Assembly (NCBI RefSeq): GCF_015694465.1
Contig: NZ_JADQDO010000001.1
Coordinates: 868,001-932,000, forward strand
DNA: 64,000 bases
Reading direction: 5' to 3'
Origin: Microvirga alba
GTDB taxonomy: Bacteria; Pseudomonadota; Alphaproteobacteria; Rhizobiales; Beijerinckiaceae
Positions 17,579 through 27,228 of the stretch are shown in pieces (the first letter of the stretch is position 1; each line of letters begins with the position of its first letter). The notes under the pieces are model-generated. The model saw only the letters and a program-made list of their open reading frames with translations, was not told the DNA's origin and searched no databases. The translations under genes and the position numbers were made by a program.

Positions 17579-18739
17579 ATGGCACGTTCTCTGACGATTC
17601 TCGGAGCGACCGGCTCAATCGGCCGCTCCACGGTCGACGTGATTTTGGCTCATCAAGGGGAGCTGCGTGTCGAGGCCGTGGTCGGTGGAAGCAATGCCGA
17701 AGCGCTGGCCAATGTCGCTCGCAAGCTCGGCGCGCGCTTTGCTGCTCTGGCCGATGAAAGGGCCGGGGCGGCGCTGAGGGATGCGCTCTCGGGTTCGGGG
17801 ATCGCAAGCGGAGCGGGTGATTCAGCCGTGCTGGAGGCCGCCGCACGTGAAGCCGACGTGGTTCTGGCCGCGATCAGCGGAACGGCAGGCTTGCGGCCAA
17901 CCCATGCCGCCTTGAAGGCGGGGAGACGGATCGCGCTCGCCAACAAGGAAAGCCTTGTTTGCGCCGGGGCCGCCTTCATGGCGGATGCCCGTCGTCTCGG
18001 CGTCGAGATCATGCCGGTCGATTCCGAACACAACGCCCTGGACCAGGCCCTTGCCGCCGGGCGCAACGGAGACGTGGAAAAGGCGATCATCACCGCCTCG
18101 GGTGGACCATTTCGGACCTGGACCCGAGAGCGGATTACCGCCGCCAGTGCCGAGCAGGCCTCGGCCCACCCGGTCTGGTCGATGGGCTCCAAGATCAATA
18201 TCGATTCCGCGACCCTGATGAACAAAGGGCTGGAACTCATTGAAGCCCATCACTTGTTCGGCCTCGAAGCCGAGCGCCTCGATGTCATCGTGCACCCGGA
18301 AGCGATCGTCCACGGTCTCGTGCAATGGAAAGACGGGGCGGTGACCGCAGGATTGGCCCTGCCGGATATGAAAGTCCCCATCGCTAACGCCCTGCGGCAT
18401 CATGAGCGCCTGCCCATGGACCTGCCCCGTCTCGATCTTGCCGCTATTGGCCGTTTAAGTTTCGAGAAGCCGGACGAGACGCGGTTTCCCTGTCTCTCCT
18501 TGGCCAAAGCCGCGCTTGAAGCCGGCGGCGCGATGCCGACGATCCTGAATGCAGCCAATGAGATCGCCGTGGCGGCTTATATGGCAGGGCATATCGGATT
18601 TTATGATATATCTAAATATGTTGAGCGCGTTTGCTCAAGCTTTGCGGGAGGCAGCGTCGCGGCGCCCGCGACTGTTTCTGACGCTCTTGTGATTGACGGA
18701 GAAGCGCGGGAAGCTGCGCGGCGTCTTATCTCTGCCTAG
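17579..18739 (+). CDS. dxr: 1-deoxy-D-xylulose-5-phosphate reductoisomerase
   Basis: 386 residues. The NADPH-binding start is LTILGATGSIGRSTVDV; LANKESLVCAG and the metal-binding PVDSEHNALDQAL follow, then WSMGSKINIDSATLMNKGLE, a hallmark of DXR, and HPEAIVHGLV. It converts DXP to MEP in isoprenoid synthesis, feeding uppS just upstream. Followed by a hairpin and rseP. Confidence 0.96.
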   Translation: MARSLTILGATGSIGRSTVDVILAHQGELRVEAVVGGSNAEALANVARKLGARFAALADERAGAALRDALSGSGIASGAGDSAVLEAAAREADVVLAAISGTAGLRPTHAALKAGRRIALANKESLVCAGAAFMADARRLGVEIMPVDSEHNALDQALAAGRNGDVEKAIITASGGPFRTWTRERITAASAEQASAHPVWSMGSKINIDSATLMNKGLELIEAHHLFGLEAERLDVIVHPEAIVHGLVQWKDGAVTAGLALPDMKVPIANALRHHERLPMDLPRLDLAAIGRLSFEKPDETRFPCLSLAKAALEAGGAMPTILNAANEIAVAAYMAGHIGFYDISKYVERVCSSFAGGSVAAPATVSDALVIDGEAREAARRLISA

Positions 18740-18740
18740 G

Positions 18741-18761
18741 GCGTGATTCAAAAAATCACGC
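18741..18761 (+). repeat. Hairpin GCGTGATT-AATCACGC between dxr and rseP
   Basis: A perfect 8-bp inverted repeat with a 5-nt A-rich loop directly after the dxr stop. There is no T tract; it may be a weak terminator, an mRNA-processing stem or a protein-binding palindrome in front of rseP. Confidence 0.45.
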
Positions 18762-18857
18762 TGCATCAAGAGGTTAGAATTCGATCCTGATTCACGGGGC
18801 ATGATCGGATTCTCGCCTCACATCAACGCTGCCCTCAAGGGCGCGAAAGGAATGATG

Positions 18858-20021
18858 ATGGATTGGCTTGCTATGATCGGTGGCGCGACGGGATCTGCGT
18901 TCCTGAACCTGTTCTCCTTCGTTGCGGTTCTCAGCGTCGTCGTCTTCATCCATGAACTCGGCCATTTCTGGGTCGGACGACGTTGCGGCGTGGGAGTGAC
19001 GGCGTTCTCCATCGGATTCGGGCGCGAGCTTTTCGGCTGGACGGACAGGCATGGGACCCGCTGGAAGATCTCGGCGATTCCCCTGGGCGGCTACGTGAAA
19101 TTCGTGGGGGATCTCAACGCGGCCAGCGTTCCGGACCAGCCTCATCTCGATGGGATGTCCGCAGCCGAGCGGGCGGTGAGTTTTCCCCACCAAAACGTCG
19201 CCAAGCGGGCCGCCATCGTGGCCGCGGGTCCGATCGCCAACTTTCTCCTCGCGATTCTCATCTTCGCGGGCTTCAACTATTTCAGCGGCCGCCAGGTGCT
19301 TGAGCCGCGGATCGAGGCCGTGCAGGCCGGAAGCGCGGCGGAAAAGGCCGGTTTCCTGCCGAAGGATCTCATCCTGACCATTGATGGCAAGCGGATCGAG
19401 ACCTTCGCCGACATGCAGGTTCTCGTGAGTTCTAGCGCTGGCGAAAGTCTCGCTTTCACGGTGGATCGCGGTGGGCGGACCGTGTCCTTGGACGCGATCC
19501 CGAACTTCGTCGAGCGGACGACACCCTTTGGAAAGCAGCGGATCGGCCTTTTGGGGGTTGAAGCTTCCCGGGACCCCGGCGCCGTCAAGCGGGTGTCCTA
19601 CACCGTCGTCGGCGCGCTGAAGGCCGGCGCGGCCGAGACCTGGAGCCAGGTCGACCGGACCATGAACTTCCTGCGCCGGCTCGTTCTGGGGCGGGAATCA
19701 GCCGATCAGCTTTCCGGGCCGCTCGGTATCGCCAGGGCCGCCGGGACGGCGTTCGAGATCGGCGGGGTCTACAGCCTCGTCAGTTTGATCGGATTCCTAT
19801 CGGTCTCGATAGGTCTCATTAACCTTTTTCCGATTCCACTCCTCGACGGCGGTCACCTGCTTTTTTATGCGATCGAGGCCATTCGGGGGCGTCCGCTCAG
19901 CGAAAAGGCGCAGGAATTCGGCTTTAAGATCGGCTTCGCAATCGTTGCAATGCTTATGATTTTTGCCACCTGGAATGATCTTGTTCACCTTGGCACAACT
20001 TTTATGGCCCGCGGCACGTGA
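18858..20021 (+). CDS. rseP: Site-2 metalloprotease RseP
   Basis: 387 residues from the third of three consecutive ATGs (18852, 18855, 18858), chosen because AAAGGA ends 6 nt before it. The zinc motif HELGH (His32, Glu33, His36) lies in the first membrane helix. A periplasmic PDZ domain is seen around GFLPKDLILTIDGKRIETF, and the second active-site motif is PIPLLDGGHLLFY near residue 328, with a final membrane helix. RseP cleaves anti-sigma factors and remnant signal peptides. Its place before bamA is canonical in proteobacteria. Confidence 0.93.
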   Translation: MDWLAMIGGATGSAFLNLFSFVAVLSVVVFIHELGHFWVGRRCGVGVTAFSIGFGRELFGWTDRHGTRWKISAIPLGGYVKFVGDLNAASVPDQPHLDGMSAAERAVSFPHQNVAKRAAIVAAGPIANFLLAILIFAGFNYFSGRQVLEPRIEAVQAGSAAEKAGFLPKDLILTIDGKRIETFADMQVLVSSSAGESLAFTVDRGGRTVSLDAIPNFVERTTPFGKQRIGLLGVEASRDPGAVKRVSYTVVGALKAGAAETWSQVDRTMNFLRRLVLGRESADQLSGPLGIARAAGTAFEIGGVYSLVSLIGFLSVSIGLINLFPIPLLDGGHLLFYAIEAIRGRPLSEKAQEFGFKIGFAIVAMLMIFATWNDLVHLGTTFMARGT

Positions 20022-20116
20022 CAAGGACGCCACGCCCGGTAAAAATGCTACGGTGTTGGGCAAAGTGCCGTTTGCAATGACGGCGAAAATTTGTACAAGC
20101 GGGGCCGCACCGATAA

Positions 20117-20138
20117 GTTGGAGATATGTGTCTCCAAC
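20117..20138 (+). promoter_or_regulatory. Hairpin in the bamA leader
   Basis: GTTGGAGA-TATGTG-TCTCCAAC is a perfect 8-bp inverted repeat 50 nt upstream of the bamA start. It is followed by no T tract, so it is more likely an mRNA structure or operator than a terminator. Confidence 0.4.
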
Positions 20139-20188
20139 CGGCGGGGAAGTCCTCGCTGTGGGATAAAGATAAAGAGACGGGCCAGTTG

Positions 20189-22588
20189 ATGATGTCGACG
20201 ACCACGCGACGCCGGGGAAAACCGGCAGCCACCGCAGTTATCGCCGTGAGCGCGATGATGGCGGGACTTACAGCGGCGGAGACCGCGTTCGCCCAGCAGG
20301 TGGCGCAGGGGAGTAGCCGTCGCGCTGCCGTTTCTCAGCAGCCGGTCATCAACCGGGTCGTCATCGAGGGTAACAAGCGCGTCGAGAAAGGGATGATCGA
20401 AGGCGATCTCCAGCTCCGCGCCCGCACGCCTTACAATCAAGCGACCGTGGATGCCGACGTTCAGCGCATCCTCGAGGTCTATCGTCGGTCGGGCCGTGGC
20501 CTTGCGCAGGTCACGCCTCGCGTCGTCGATCTGCCGAATGGCCGCGTCGACGTCGTGTACACGATCGTCGAGGGTGAAAAGACCGGCGTTAAGGAAATCC
20601 GCTTCGTCGGAAACAGCCAGATCTCGTCCAGCCGCCTGCGTGGTCTCATGCAGACGACCGAGATGAACCTCCTGAGCTTCCTCAAGACCTCCGACGTCTA
20701 TGATCCGGATCGCATCGCTGCGGATCTCGAGCTGATCCGTCGCTACTACCTCAAGAACGGCTATGCCGACTTCCGCGTCATCTCCAGCGACGTGACCTTC
20801 GATCCCAGCGGCGGCGGCTATATCGTCACCGTCTCTTTGAACGAGGGCGAGCAGTACCGTGTCGGCCGGGTCAACGTCGATTCGCGCATTTCGGAGATCC
20901 CCGCGGCTTCGGTCGAGGGTGATGTGGCGACGTCCGCCGGGGCGGTTTACAACGCCGATGCAGTCGAGAAGTCGCTGACCGCGATCACGACCAATGTCGC
21001 CCGCCGTGGCTATGCTTTCGCGCAGGTTCGCCCCGTGGGTAATCGCAACCCGGCGACCCAGACGATCGATCTTGCCTACGTCATCGAAGAGGGGCCGCGC
21101 GTTTACATCGAGCGCATCAACGTGCGTGGTAACACCCGCACCCGCGACTACGTGGTCCGTCGCGAGATCGACCTCGGCGAAGGCGATGCCTACAACAAGG
21201 TCCTGGTGGATCGCGCGGAACGCCGCCTCAACAATCTCGGCTACTTCAAGCGCGTCCGAATTTCGAACGAGCCGGGCTCGGCTCCTGACCGCGTGGTGAT
21301 GAACGTGGACGTGGAGGATCAATCCACCGGCGCGTTCTCGATCTCCGGCGGTTACTCGACCTCGGACGGTTTCATCGGCGAAGTTGCCGTCACCGAGACG
21401 AACTTCCTCGGCCGTGGCCAGTTCGTCCGCGTGGCCGGTCAGCTCGGTCAGCGCACCAACGGCGTCGATTTCTCGTTCACGGAGCCGTATTTCCTCGGCT
21501 ACCGCATGGCCGCTGGTATCGATCTGTTCTCGAAGTTCAGCGATCAGACCAAGTACGCCCGCTACGAGAACCGCGTGACCGGTGGTCAGCTTCGCTTGGG
21601 CTTGCCGTTCACGGAAGAGTTCACGCTGACCCTGCGTTACTCGCTGTATCAGCAGGATCTGCACATCCCGAACGATTACAAGCAGCCCTACAACGACTGC
21701 TCGCTTCCGTTGCCCGGTTACACGCAGCTGAATGCGAATGGCACGCCCAACCGCTTCTTCTGTGAAGGCAATGGTGAGGCGTCGCTCGCGATCAAGGAAT
21801 CGCAGGGCAAGACTCTGACGTCGCTCGCGGGCCTGACCTTCAACTACAACTCGCTCGACAACACCAAGGACCCGCGCAACGGCTTCTATGGTGAGGTGAA
21901 GACCGATTTCGCTGGGCTCGGTGGCGACTCGCGCTACTTCCGTACGACCGGCGACGCGCGTTACTACCGCGAATTGTGGGAAGACATCATCGGTGTGGCC
22001 CGCGTCCAGGGTGGTTACATCAAGGGCCTCGGCAGCGGCGACAAGGGTACGTTTGGCAGCGGGGGCAATCTCCGCATCGTCGACCAGTTCTTCCTTGGCC
22101 CGTCGCTGGTGCGTGGCTTCGCCACCAACGGTATCGGACCGCGTGACATCTCGAGCCTCGACACCAACGCCAACGCTATCGGCGGCACCACCTATTTCGG
22201 CGGTACGCTTGAAGTTCAGTTCCCGATCTTCGGCTTGCCGCGCGATCTGGGCCTGAAGGGCGCGGTGTTCGCCGATGCCGGTACGCTGTATGGCTACGAC
22301 GGACCGACGCGCTTCTCCGGTGCGGGCAACGCGATCCTTGATGGCTTTGCTCCTGGGGCTTGCGTTCGGGATCCGAGCGTGCCGCAGAACTGCATCGTGG
22401 TCCGCGACAGCAAGACGATCCGCTCCTCGGTGGGCGCCTCGATCCTGTGGGCTTCGCCGCTCGGCCCGCTCCGCTTCGACTACGCTTTCGCCCTCTCGAA
22501 GGATGAAGGCATCCTCGCGGCGAATGGCGCTCGGATCGGTGGTGACCGCACGCAAGCCTTCCGGTTCTCGGGTGGCACTCGCTTCTAA
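20189..22588 (+). CDS. bamA: Outer membrane protein assembly factor BamA
   Basis: 799 residues from the ATG at 20189 (a second ATG follows immediately). The signal peptide is RRRGKPAATAVIAVSAMMAG... with an Ala-x-Ala site before QQVAQ (about residue 36). Five POTRA repeats follow (INRVVIEGNKRVE, VKEIRFVGNSQIS, ... IERINVRGNTRTRDYVVRRE), then a 16-strand barrel with the VRGF motif in SLVRGFATNGIGPRD and a C-terminal aromatic residue (GGTRF). It inserts beta-barrel proteins into the outer membrane. No skp/ompH gene lies between it and lpxD. Confidence 0.95.
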   Translation: MMSTTTRRRGKPAATAVIAVSAMMAGLTAAETAFAQQVAQGSSRRAAVSQQPVINRVVIEGNKRVEKGMIEGDLQLRARTPYNQATVDADVQRILEVYRRSGRGLAQVTPRVVDLPNGRVDVVYTIVEGEKTGVKEIRFVGNSQISSSRLRGLMQTTEMNLLSFLKTSDVYDPDRIAADLELIRRYYLKNGYADFRVISSDVTFDPSGGGYIVTVSLNEGEQYRVGRVNVDSRISEIPAASVEGDVATSAGAVYNADAVEKSLTAITTNVARRGYAFAQVRPVGNRNPATQTIDLAYVIEEGPRVYIERINVRGNTRTRDYVVRREIDLGEGDAYNKVLVDRAERRLNNLGYFKRVRISNEPGSAPDRVVMNVDVEDQSTGAFSISGGYSTSDGFIGEVAVTETNFLGRGQFVRVAGQLGQRTNGVDFSFTEPYFLGYRMAAGIDLFSKFSDQTKYARYENRVTGGQLRLGLPFTEEFTLTLRYSLYQQDLHIPNDYKQPYNDCSLPLPGYTQLNANGTPNRFFCEGNGEASLAIKESQGKTLTSLAGLTFNYNSLDNTKDPRNGFYGEVKTDFAGLGGDSRYFRTTGDARYYRELWEDIIGVARVQGGYIKGLGSGDKGTFGSGGNLRIVDQFFLGPSLVRGFATNGIGPRDISSLDTNANAIGGTTYFGGTLEVQFPIFGLPRDLGLKGAVFADAGTLYGYDGPTRFSGAGNAILDGFAPGACVRDPSVPQNCIVVRDSKTIRSSVGASILWASPLGPLRFDYAFALSKDEGILAANGARIGGDRTQAFRFSGGTRF

Positions 22589-22593
22589 TCGGA

Positions 22594-22623
22594 GAGGGCG
22601 CCGCGAAGGCGCCCTCACTTTTT
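22594..22623 (+). terminator. Rho-independent terminator after bamA, abutting lpxD
   Basis: GAGGGCGCC-GCGAA-GGCGCCCTC is followed by ACTTTTTC: a 9-bp perfect stem plus T run. The T run ends about 5 nt before the lpxD ATG, so the hairpin both limits bamA readthrough and occupies the place where an lpxD ribosome-binding site would be. Confidence 0.8.
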
Positions 22624-22627
22624 CTTC

Positions 22628-23707
22628 ATGACCGAAACCAGTTTTTTTCCGCAAGCCCAGGTGCTTCGCCTCGGGCAGGTGGCGGAGATGGCGAATATAG
22701 CGCTCCCCGACGGTGTCGACGGGGAGTTTTTGCTTAAGGGTGTCGCTCCTCTCGAGAGTGCCGGCCCTAACGATCTCGCCTATATGGACAATGCAGCTTA
22801 CGGCGGCGCGCTGAGCGCGACGCGGGCGGGCGCTTGCCTTGTTGCTCCCCGTTTCGCCGCGAAGGTTCCTCCGGGCACAATCGCGCTCAAGACGCCGCAG
22901 GCTTATCGCGTTTTCGCGCAGGTTCTCGGCGTGATGTTTCCGACTGCCCTGCGTCCGGAAACCTCCTTTGGGGCCACCGGAGTCTCTCCCGGCTCGTTCG
23001 TGCATCCGTCCGCCCGCCTGGAACACGGCGTAAAGGTCGATCCGGGCGCGGTCATCGGGCCTTATGCTGAAATCGGCGCGGGGACCCTGATCGGGGCTCA
23101 CACGGTTATCGGGCCGCACGTGAAGATCGGGCGGGATTGCTCGATCGGCCCGCAAGCAACCGTGTCTCACGCCTTCATCGGCAACCGCGTCATTCTGCAT
23201 CCGGGCGTGCGCATCGGGCAGGACGGCTTTGGCTTTGCCATGGGACCTCAAGGCCATCTGAAGGTGCCGCAGGTCGGGCGCGTGATCATCCAGGACGATG
23301 TGGAAATCGGCTCCAACAGCACGGTTGACCGGGGCGCGAGCCGCGACACGGTGATCGGCGAGGGGACGAAAATCGACAATCTCGTCCAGATCGGCCACAA
23401 CGTGGTGATCGGTCGTCATTGCGTGATCGTGGCTCAGGTCGGGATCGCTGGTTCGACGACGATTGAGGATTTCGTGGCTCTCGGCGGCAAGGTCGCGGTC
23501 AAGGGGCATGTGCGGATTGGCATGGGCGCGCAGATCGCGGCGACCAGTGGCGTCAATGGCGATGTCCCTCCCGGTGCTCGGTGGGGTGGCTCTCCGGCCC
23601 GCCCGATGCGCGAATGGTTCCGCGAGATCACTGCTTTGAAAAAACTGGCGTCGCGGGGCAATCCCGGCGATTCCGCTAAAGATGACGGTATGTCTTCCGA
23701 AGCGTGA
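22628..23707 (+). CDS. lpxD: UDP-3-O-(3-hydroxyacyl)glucosamine N-acyltransferase
   Basis: 359 residues. A uridine-binding N-terminal domain ([20 protein letters not shown]) is followed by a left-handed beta-helix of hexapeptide repeats from about residue 125 ([20 protein letters not shown]) with the catalytic-His region [12 protein letters not shown], then a helical C-terminus. It adds the N-linked 3-hydroxyacyl chains in lipid A synthesis. The N-terminus aligns with family starts, so the ATG at 22628 is kept although no Shine-Dalgarno is visible. It is first of the lpxD-fabZ-lpxA-lpxI-lpxB operon. Confidence 0.95.
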   Translation: MTETSFFPQAQVLRLGQVAEMANIALPDGVDGEFLLKGVAPLESAGPNDLAYMDNAAYGGALSATRAGACLVAPRFAAKVPPGTIALKTPQAYRVFAQVLGVMFPTALRPETSFGATGVSPGSFVHPSARLEHGVKVDPGAVIGPYAEIGAGTLIGAHTVIGPHVKIGRDCSIGPQATVSHAFIGNRVILHPGVRIGQDGFGFAMGPQGHLKVPQVGRVIIQDDVEIGSNSTVDRGASRDTVIGEGTKIDNLVQIGHNVVIGRHCVIVAQVGIAGSTTIEDFVALGGKVAVKGHVRIGMGAQIAATSGVNGDVPPGARWGGSPARPMREWFREITALKKLASRGNPGDSAKDDGMSSEA

Positions 23708-23737
23708 AGACATCTGACTGTATCCGGAGTTCATGCC

Positions 23738-24202
23738 ATGTCCGAAGCACCGAAGACGCTTCAAACCGCTGACATCATGCAGATTCTCGATCTGCTGCCG
23801 CATCGCTATCCTTTTCTCCTGGTCGATAAGATCATCGAGATCGATGGCGACAATTCGTGCATCGGCATCAAGAATGTGACCTTCAATGAGCCACAATTCA
23901 CGGGCCATTTCCCGTCGCGTCCGATTTTCCCGGGCGTGTTCCTGATCGAGGGAATGGCTCAAACGGCTGGGGCCATCTGCGTGGCGTCGAAGATCGCCGA
24001 GCAGGTCAAGCCGAAGCAGGTTTTCTTCATGACGATCGACAAGGTGAAGTTCCGCCGGCCCGTCGAACCGGGTGACCGGGTCGAGTTCCATATGCGTAAG
24101 CTCAACAACCGCCGTAACATGTGGTGGTATAAGGGCGAGGCGAAGGTGGACGGCAATCTCGTCTGCGAGGCCGAAGTCAGCGCCATGCTGGTGCTCGAGT
24201 AA
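23738..24202 (+). CDS. fabZ: 3-hydroxyacyl-ACP dehydratase FabZ
   Basis: 154 residues with the hot-dog fold signature: [14 protein letters not shown], catalytic His57 in [14 protein letters not shown], and Glu71 in [10 protein letters not shown]. It dehydrates 3-hydroxyacyl-ACP in fatty acid elongation, competing with LpxA and LpxD for the same hydroxyacyl-ACPs; hence the conserved operon position. Its TAA overlaps the lpxA ATG by one base. Confidence 0.96.
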   Translation: MSEAPKTLQTADIMQILDLLPHRYPFLLVDKIIEIDGDNSCIGIKNVTFNEPQFTGHFPSRPIFPGVFLIEGMAQTAGAICVASKIAEQVKPKQVFFMTIDKVKFRRPVEPGDRVEFHMRKLNNRRNMWWYKGEAKVDGNLVCEAEVSAMLVLE

Positions 24203-25008
24203 TGGCAACGGTGATCCATCCGACGGCAGTTGTCGAGGACGGCGCGAAGATCGGCGAGGGCGCGAAGATCGGCCCCTTCTGCATGGTCGGCCCTGAAGTC
24301 GAGCTCGGCGAGGGTTGCCAGCTGATGAGCCATGTGGCGCTCGCGGGCCGCACCACCATCGGCCCGCGCACGCGGATCTTCCCGTTCGCTTCCATCGGCC
24401 ATATCCCGCAGGACCTGAAATATCGCGGCGAGGTTTCGACCCTGACGATCGGCGCGGATTGCATGATCCGCGAAGGCGTGACTATGAACCCCGGCACCGA
24501 GGGCGGCGGGCTCAAGACCGTCATCGGCGATCGTTGCACCTTCCTCGCCAATTCCCACGTCGGCCATGACACCCGGGTCGGAAACGACGTCATCCTGTCG
24601 AACAACGTGATGCTCGCGGGCCATGTCACGGTCGGCGACTTCGTGATCTTCGGCGGCGGCTCCGCCGTCATCCAGTTCGCCCGCGTCGGCTCTCACGCCT
24701 TCGTCGGCGGCATGTCGGGTCTGGAAAACGACCTCATTCCCTATGGCATGGCCATGGGCAACCGGGCGCATCTGGCCGGGCTCAACATCATCGGGCTGCG
24801 CCGCCGCAACTTCACGCGGGAGCAGATCCACGATATCCGGCGCGCTTATCGTCTGCTGTTCGCGGATGAAGGCACATTGTCCGAGCGCGTCGAGGATGTG
24901 GCGGGGGAATTCGCGACCCATCCCTTCGTTCACGAGATCCTCGATTTCATTCGTGAGGGCAAGGACCGGGCGATCTGCACGCCTCGGGAGCCCGTCGGTT
25001 CTGCGTGA
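24202..25008 (+). CDS. lpxA: UDP-N-acetylglucosamine O-acyltransferase
   Basis: 268 residues, a hexapeptide-repeat beta-helix from the first residues (IHPTAVVEDGAKIGEGAKIG). Conserved features are PFASIGHIPQDLKYRGE, ANSHVGHDTRVGN (catalytic His region) and a helical C-terminal third with ALIVL-type LAGLNIIGLRRRNFT. First committed acylation of lipid A. Overlaps fabZ and lpxI by one base each. Confidence 0.96.
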   Translation: MATVIHPTAVVEDGAKIGEGAKIGPFCMVGPEVELGEGCQLMSHVALAGRTTIGPRTRIFPFASIGHIPQDLKYRGEVSTLTIGADCMIREGVTMNPGTEGGGLKTVIGDRCTFLANSHVGHDTRVGNDVILSNNVMLAGHVTVGDFVIFGGGSAVIQFARVGSHAFVGGMSGLENDLIPYGMAMGNRAHLAGLNIIGLRRRNFTREQIHDIRRAYRLLFADEGTLSERVEDVAGEFATHPFVHEILDFIREGKDRAICTPREPVGSA

Positions 25009-25874
25009 TGGCGTCAAACGGCCCGATCGCGATTCTCGCCGGGTCCGGGCAGCTTCCGATCCAGCTTTTGAAGCACCTCGAACAGACGGGGCGGGATTAC
25101 CGCGTTCTGGCGTTTAGAGGCTTCGCCGCGCCGGAGCTGCGGCGTCGCGCCCATGCGAGTGCGGATCTGCTCGATCTCAAGACGATCATGAGGGTGCTCG
25201 ATGGGTGGCAGCCCAAAGCCGTCGCGCTGGTCGGCGCCGTGCGCCGCCCCGGCTTTTCGGCCTTGCTCGGAGCCTATTCCCTCCTGCGCAACCGCCAGGA
25301 GGTGAAGGAGGTCATCGCACGTGGAGACGATCAGGTCCTGCGCGGCGCGGTGATGCTGTTGGAGGAGCGGGGACACAAGGTCGTAGGCGCGCATGAACTG
25401 GCTCCGGGTCTCGTCGCGCCTCAAGACCTGCGCGGCGCTCTTGTCCCAGGTGAGGATGACCGTCAGGCCATCGCGGTTGGCCTCGACCTTTTGAACTCGC
25501 TCTCTGCTTTCGATATCGGTCAGGCTGCAATTGTCGCCCGCGAGCATGTCCTGGCCATCGAGGGTCCTGAGGGAACCGACCGCATGCTGCGGCGGGTGAT
25601 GAGGCTTCGCCAGTCCTGGTTCGGCCTTCGCCGCCGTAAGGAAGGCGGTGTGCTCATCAAGGCCGCCAAGCGCGGGCAGGATCTGCGCGTCGATATGCCG
25701 ACCATCGGGCCCAAAACGCTCGTCGAGGCGGCGCAGGCGGGCCTGTCCGGAATCGCTATCGGCATGGGCTCGACCTTCGTGCTCGAGCAGGAAGAAACCC
25801 TGCGCACCGCGGACCGGTTGGGGCTGTTCCTCGTTTCGGTCGAACTCCCGTGGATGGAGGCGGATCATGGCTGA
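25008..25874 (+). CDS. lpxI: UDP-2,3-diacylglucosamine diphosphatase LpxI
   Basis: 288 residues, matching the LpxI (DUF1009) family: start IAILAGSGQLPIQLLK, middle VKEVIARGDDQVLRGAVMLL, and the C-terminal domain DMPTIGPKTLVEAAQAG followed by GSTFVLEQEE. It hydrolyses UDP-diacylglucosamine to lipid X, replacing LpxH in alphaproteobacteria. ATG at 25008 shares its A with the lpxA TGA; its own stop lies 8 nt inside lpxB. Confidence 0.94.
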   Translation: MASNGPIAILAGSGQLPIQLLKHLEQTGRDYRVLAFRGFAAPELRRRAHASADLLDLKTIMRVLDGWQPKAVALVGAVRRPGFSALLGAYSLLRNRQEVKEVIARGDDQVLRGAVMLLEERGHKVVGAHELAPGLVAPQDLRGALVPGEDDRQAIAVGLDLLNSLSAFDIGQAAIVAREHVLAIEGPEGTDRMLRRVMRLRQSWFGLRRRKEGGVLIKAAKRGQDLRVDMPTIGPKTLVEAAQAGLSGIAIGMGSTFVLEQEETLRTADRLGLFLVSVELPWMEADHG

Positions 25875-27042
25875 CGGGACGCCTCTGTCGATCTGGATCG
25901 TCTCCGGCGAGGAATCCGGCGACCAACTCGGCGCAAAACTCATGCGGGCCTTGAAGGCGCGTCTGGGAGCGCACCGCCTTACCTTCGGCGGCGTCGGCGG
26001 TCATGCCATGGCCAAGGAAGGGCTGAACAGCATCTTCCCGCTCGAAGACATCGCGGTGATGGGCATATCGGCGGTCATCGCCCGCCTGCCGACCGTCCTG
26101 AAGCGCATCAGGTTCACCGTCGACGCGGTCGCGGCGGCAAAGCCCGACATGCTCGTCATCATCGACAGCCCGGATTTCACGCACCGCGTGGCGAAGGCGG
26201 TGAGAAAGCGCGCGCCACACATTCCCATCGTCGATTACGTGAGCCCGTCCGTGTGGGCGTGGCGTCCCGGCCGCGCGCCAAAGATGCGCGCCTATGTGGA
26301 TCATCTGCTGGCACTCTTGCCCTTCGAGCCGGAGGCGCATCGCCGTCTCGGCGGTCCTCCGACGACCTATGTGGGCCATCCGCTGATCGAGCGGCTCGAT
26401 GAAATCAGACCCGCCGGCGCGAGGATGCTCTCCCACGATGGTTCGTTGAAGCTCCTGGTTCTGCCGGGCAGCCGCCGTTCGGAAGTCACCCGCCTCATGG
26501 AGCCTTTCGGCGAGGCTTTGGCGCTGTTGCAGGGACGTTCCTCACGCCCGTTCGAGGTCACGATCCCTGCCGTGCCTCATCTGGTGGAGGAGATCAAAGC
26601 GCGCGCCGCATCGTGGAGCGTGAAGCCCAGGATCGTCCAGGGCGAGGTTGCGAAATGGGCGACGTTCCGCGAGGCGGATGTCGCGCTTGCGGCCTCCGGC
26701 ACCGTGACCCTGGAGCTTGGTCTCTCCGGCGTCCCGATGGTCGTGGCCTATCGCGTGTCGAAGATCGAGGAAGTGCTGAAGTACCTCATCAAAGCGCCGT
26801 CCATCGTTCTGACCAATCTGGTTCTCGGCGAGAACGTCATCCCGGAACTGATTCAGTGGGATTGCACGCCTGAAAAGCTGGCGGATTCACTGCTGCCGCT
26901 CTTCAGCGAAACGCCCGAACGCCGCCGCCAGGCCGAGGCCTTCGCCAAGATGGATGGCCTCATGCGGATTGGCGACGAAGCGCCTAGCGAACGCGCGGCG
27001 CGGATCGTGGCCGAAGTGTTGGAGCAGCCGCACCGCGCCTGA
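25867..27042 (+). CDS. lpxB: Lipid-A-disaccharide synthase
   Basis: 391 residues from the ATG at 25867. Family motifs: IVSGEESGDQLGAKLM, FGGVGGHAMAKEG, VMGISAVIARLP, IDSPDFTHRVAK, YVSPSVWAWRPGRAPKM, LPGSRRSEVTRL and LAASGTVTLELGLSGVPMVV. A GT-B family 19 glycosyltransferase condensing lipid X with UDP-diacylglucosamine at the inner membrane. Overlaps lpxI by 8 nt; last gene of the lipid A operon, followed by a palindromic repeat and convergent gltA. Confidence 0.95.
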   Translation: MADGTPLSIWIVSGEESGDQLGAKLMRALKARLGAHRLTFGGVGGHAMAKEGLNSIFPLEDIAVMGISAVIARLPTVLKRIRFTVDAVAAAKPDMLVIIDSPDFTHRVAKAVRKRAPHIPIVDYVSPSVWAWRPGRAPKMRAYVDHLLALLPFEPEAHRRLGGPPTTYVGHPLIERLDEIRPAGARMLSHDGSLKLLVLPGSRRSEVTRLMEPFGEALALLQGRSSRPFEVTIPAVPHLVEEIKARAASWSVKPRIVQGEVAKWATFREADVALAASGTVTLELGLSGVPMVVAYRVSKIEEVLKYLIKAPSIVLTNLVLGENVIPELIQWDCTPEKLADSLLPLFSETPERRRQAEAFAKMDGLMRIGDEAPSERAARIVAEVLEQPHRA

Positions 27043-27065
27043 GATGACGGGTCATGCCGTGCGCC

Positions 27066-27210
27066 GTCATTCCGGGGCGCCGAAGGCGAACCCGGAACCC
27101 ATAAACACGACCGAAGACGGGTCAACTCATCGGTGATCGCGGCGACTTTTCCGATGCCGCCAGCGTTTCTGGGTTCCGGGCCCGGCTCTCGCGAGCCGCC
27201 CCGGAATGAC
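27066..27210. repeat. GTCATTCCGG extragenic palindromic element, copy e
   Basis: Complete copy with intact arms in the convergent gap between lpxB and gltA; the right end CCGCCCCGGAATGAC lies 19 nt from the gltA terminator. Confidence 0.85.
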
Positions 27211-27228
27211 GGTGGAGCGGATACCCTA

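Noticed and set aside
20048-24208. A 1386-codon open frame on the minus strand across bamA, lpxD and fabZ
   Set aside because: It runs antisense to three certain genes, has no family resemblance and is a by-product of GC-rich codon use.
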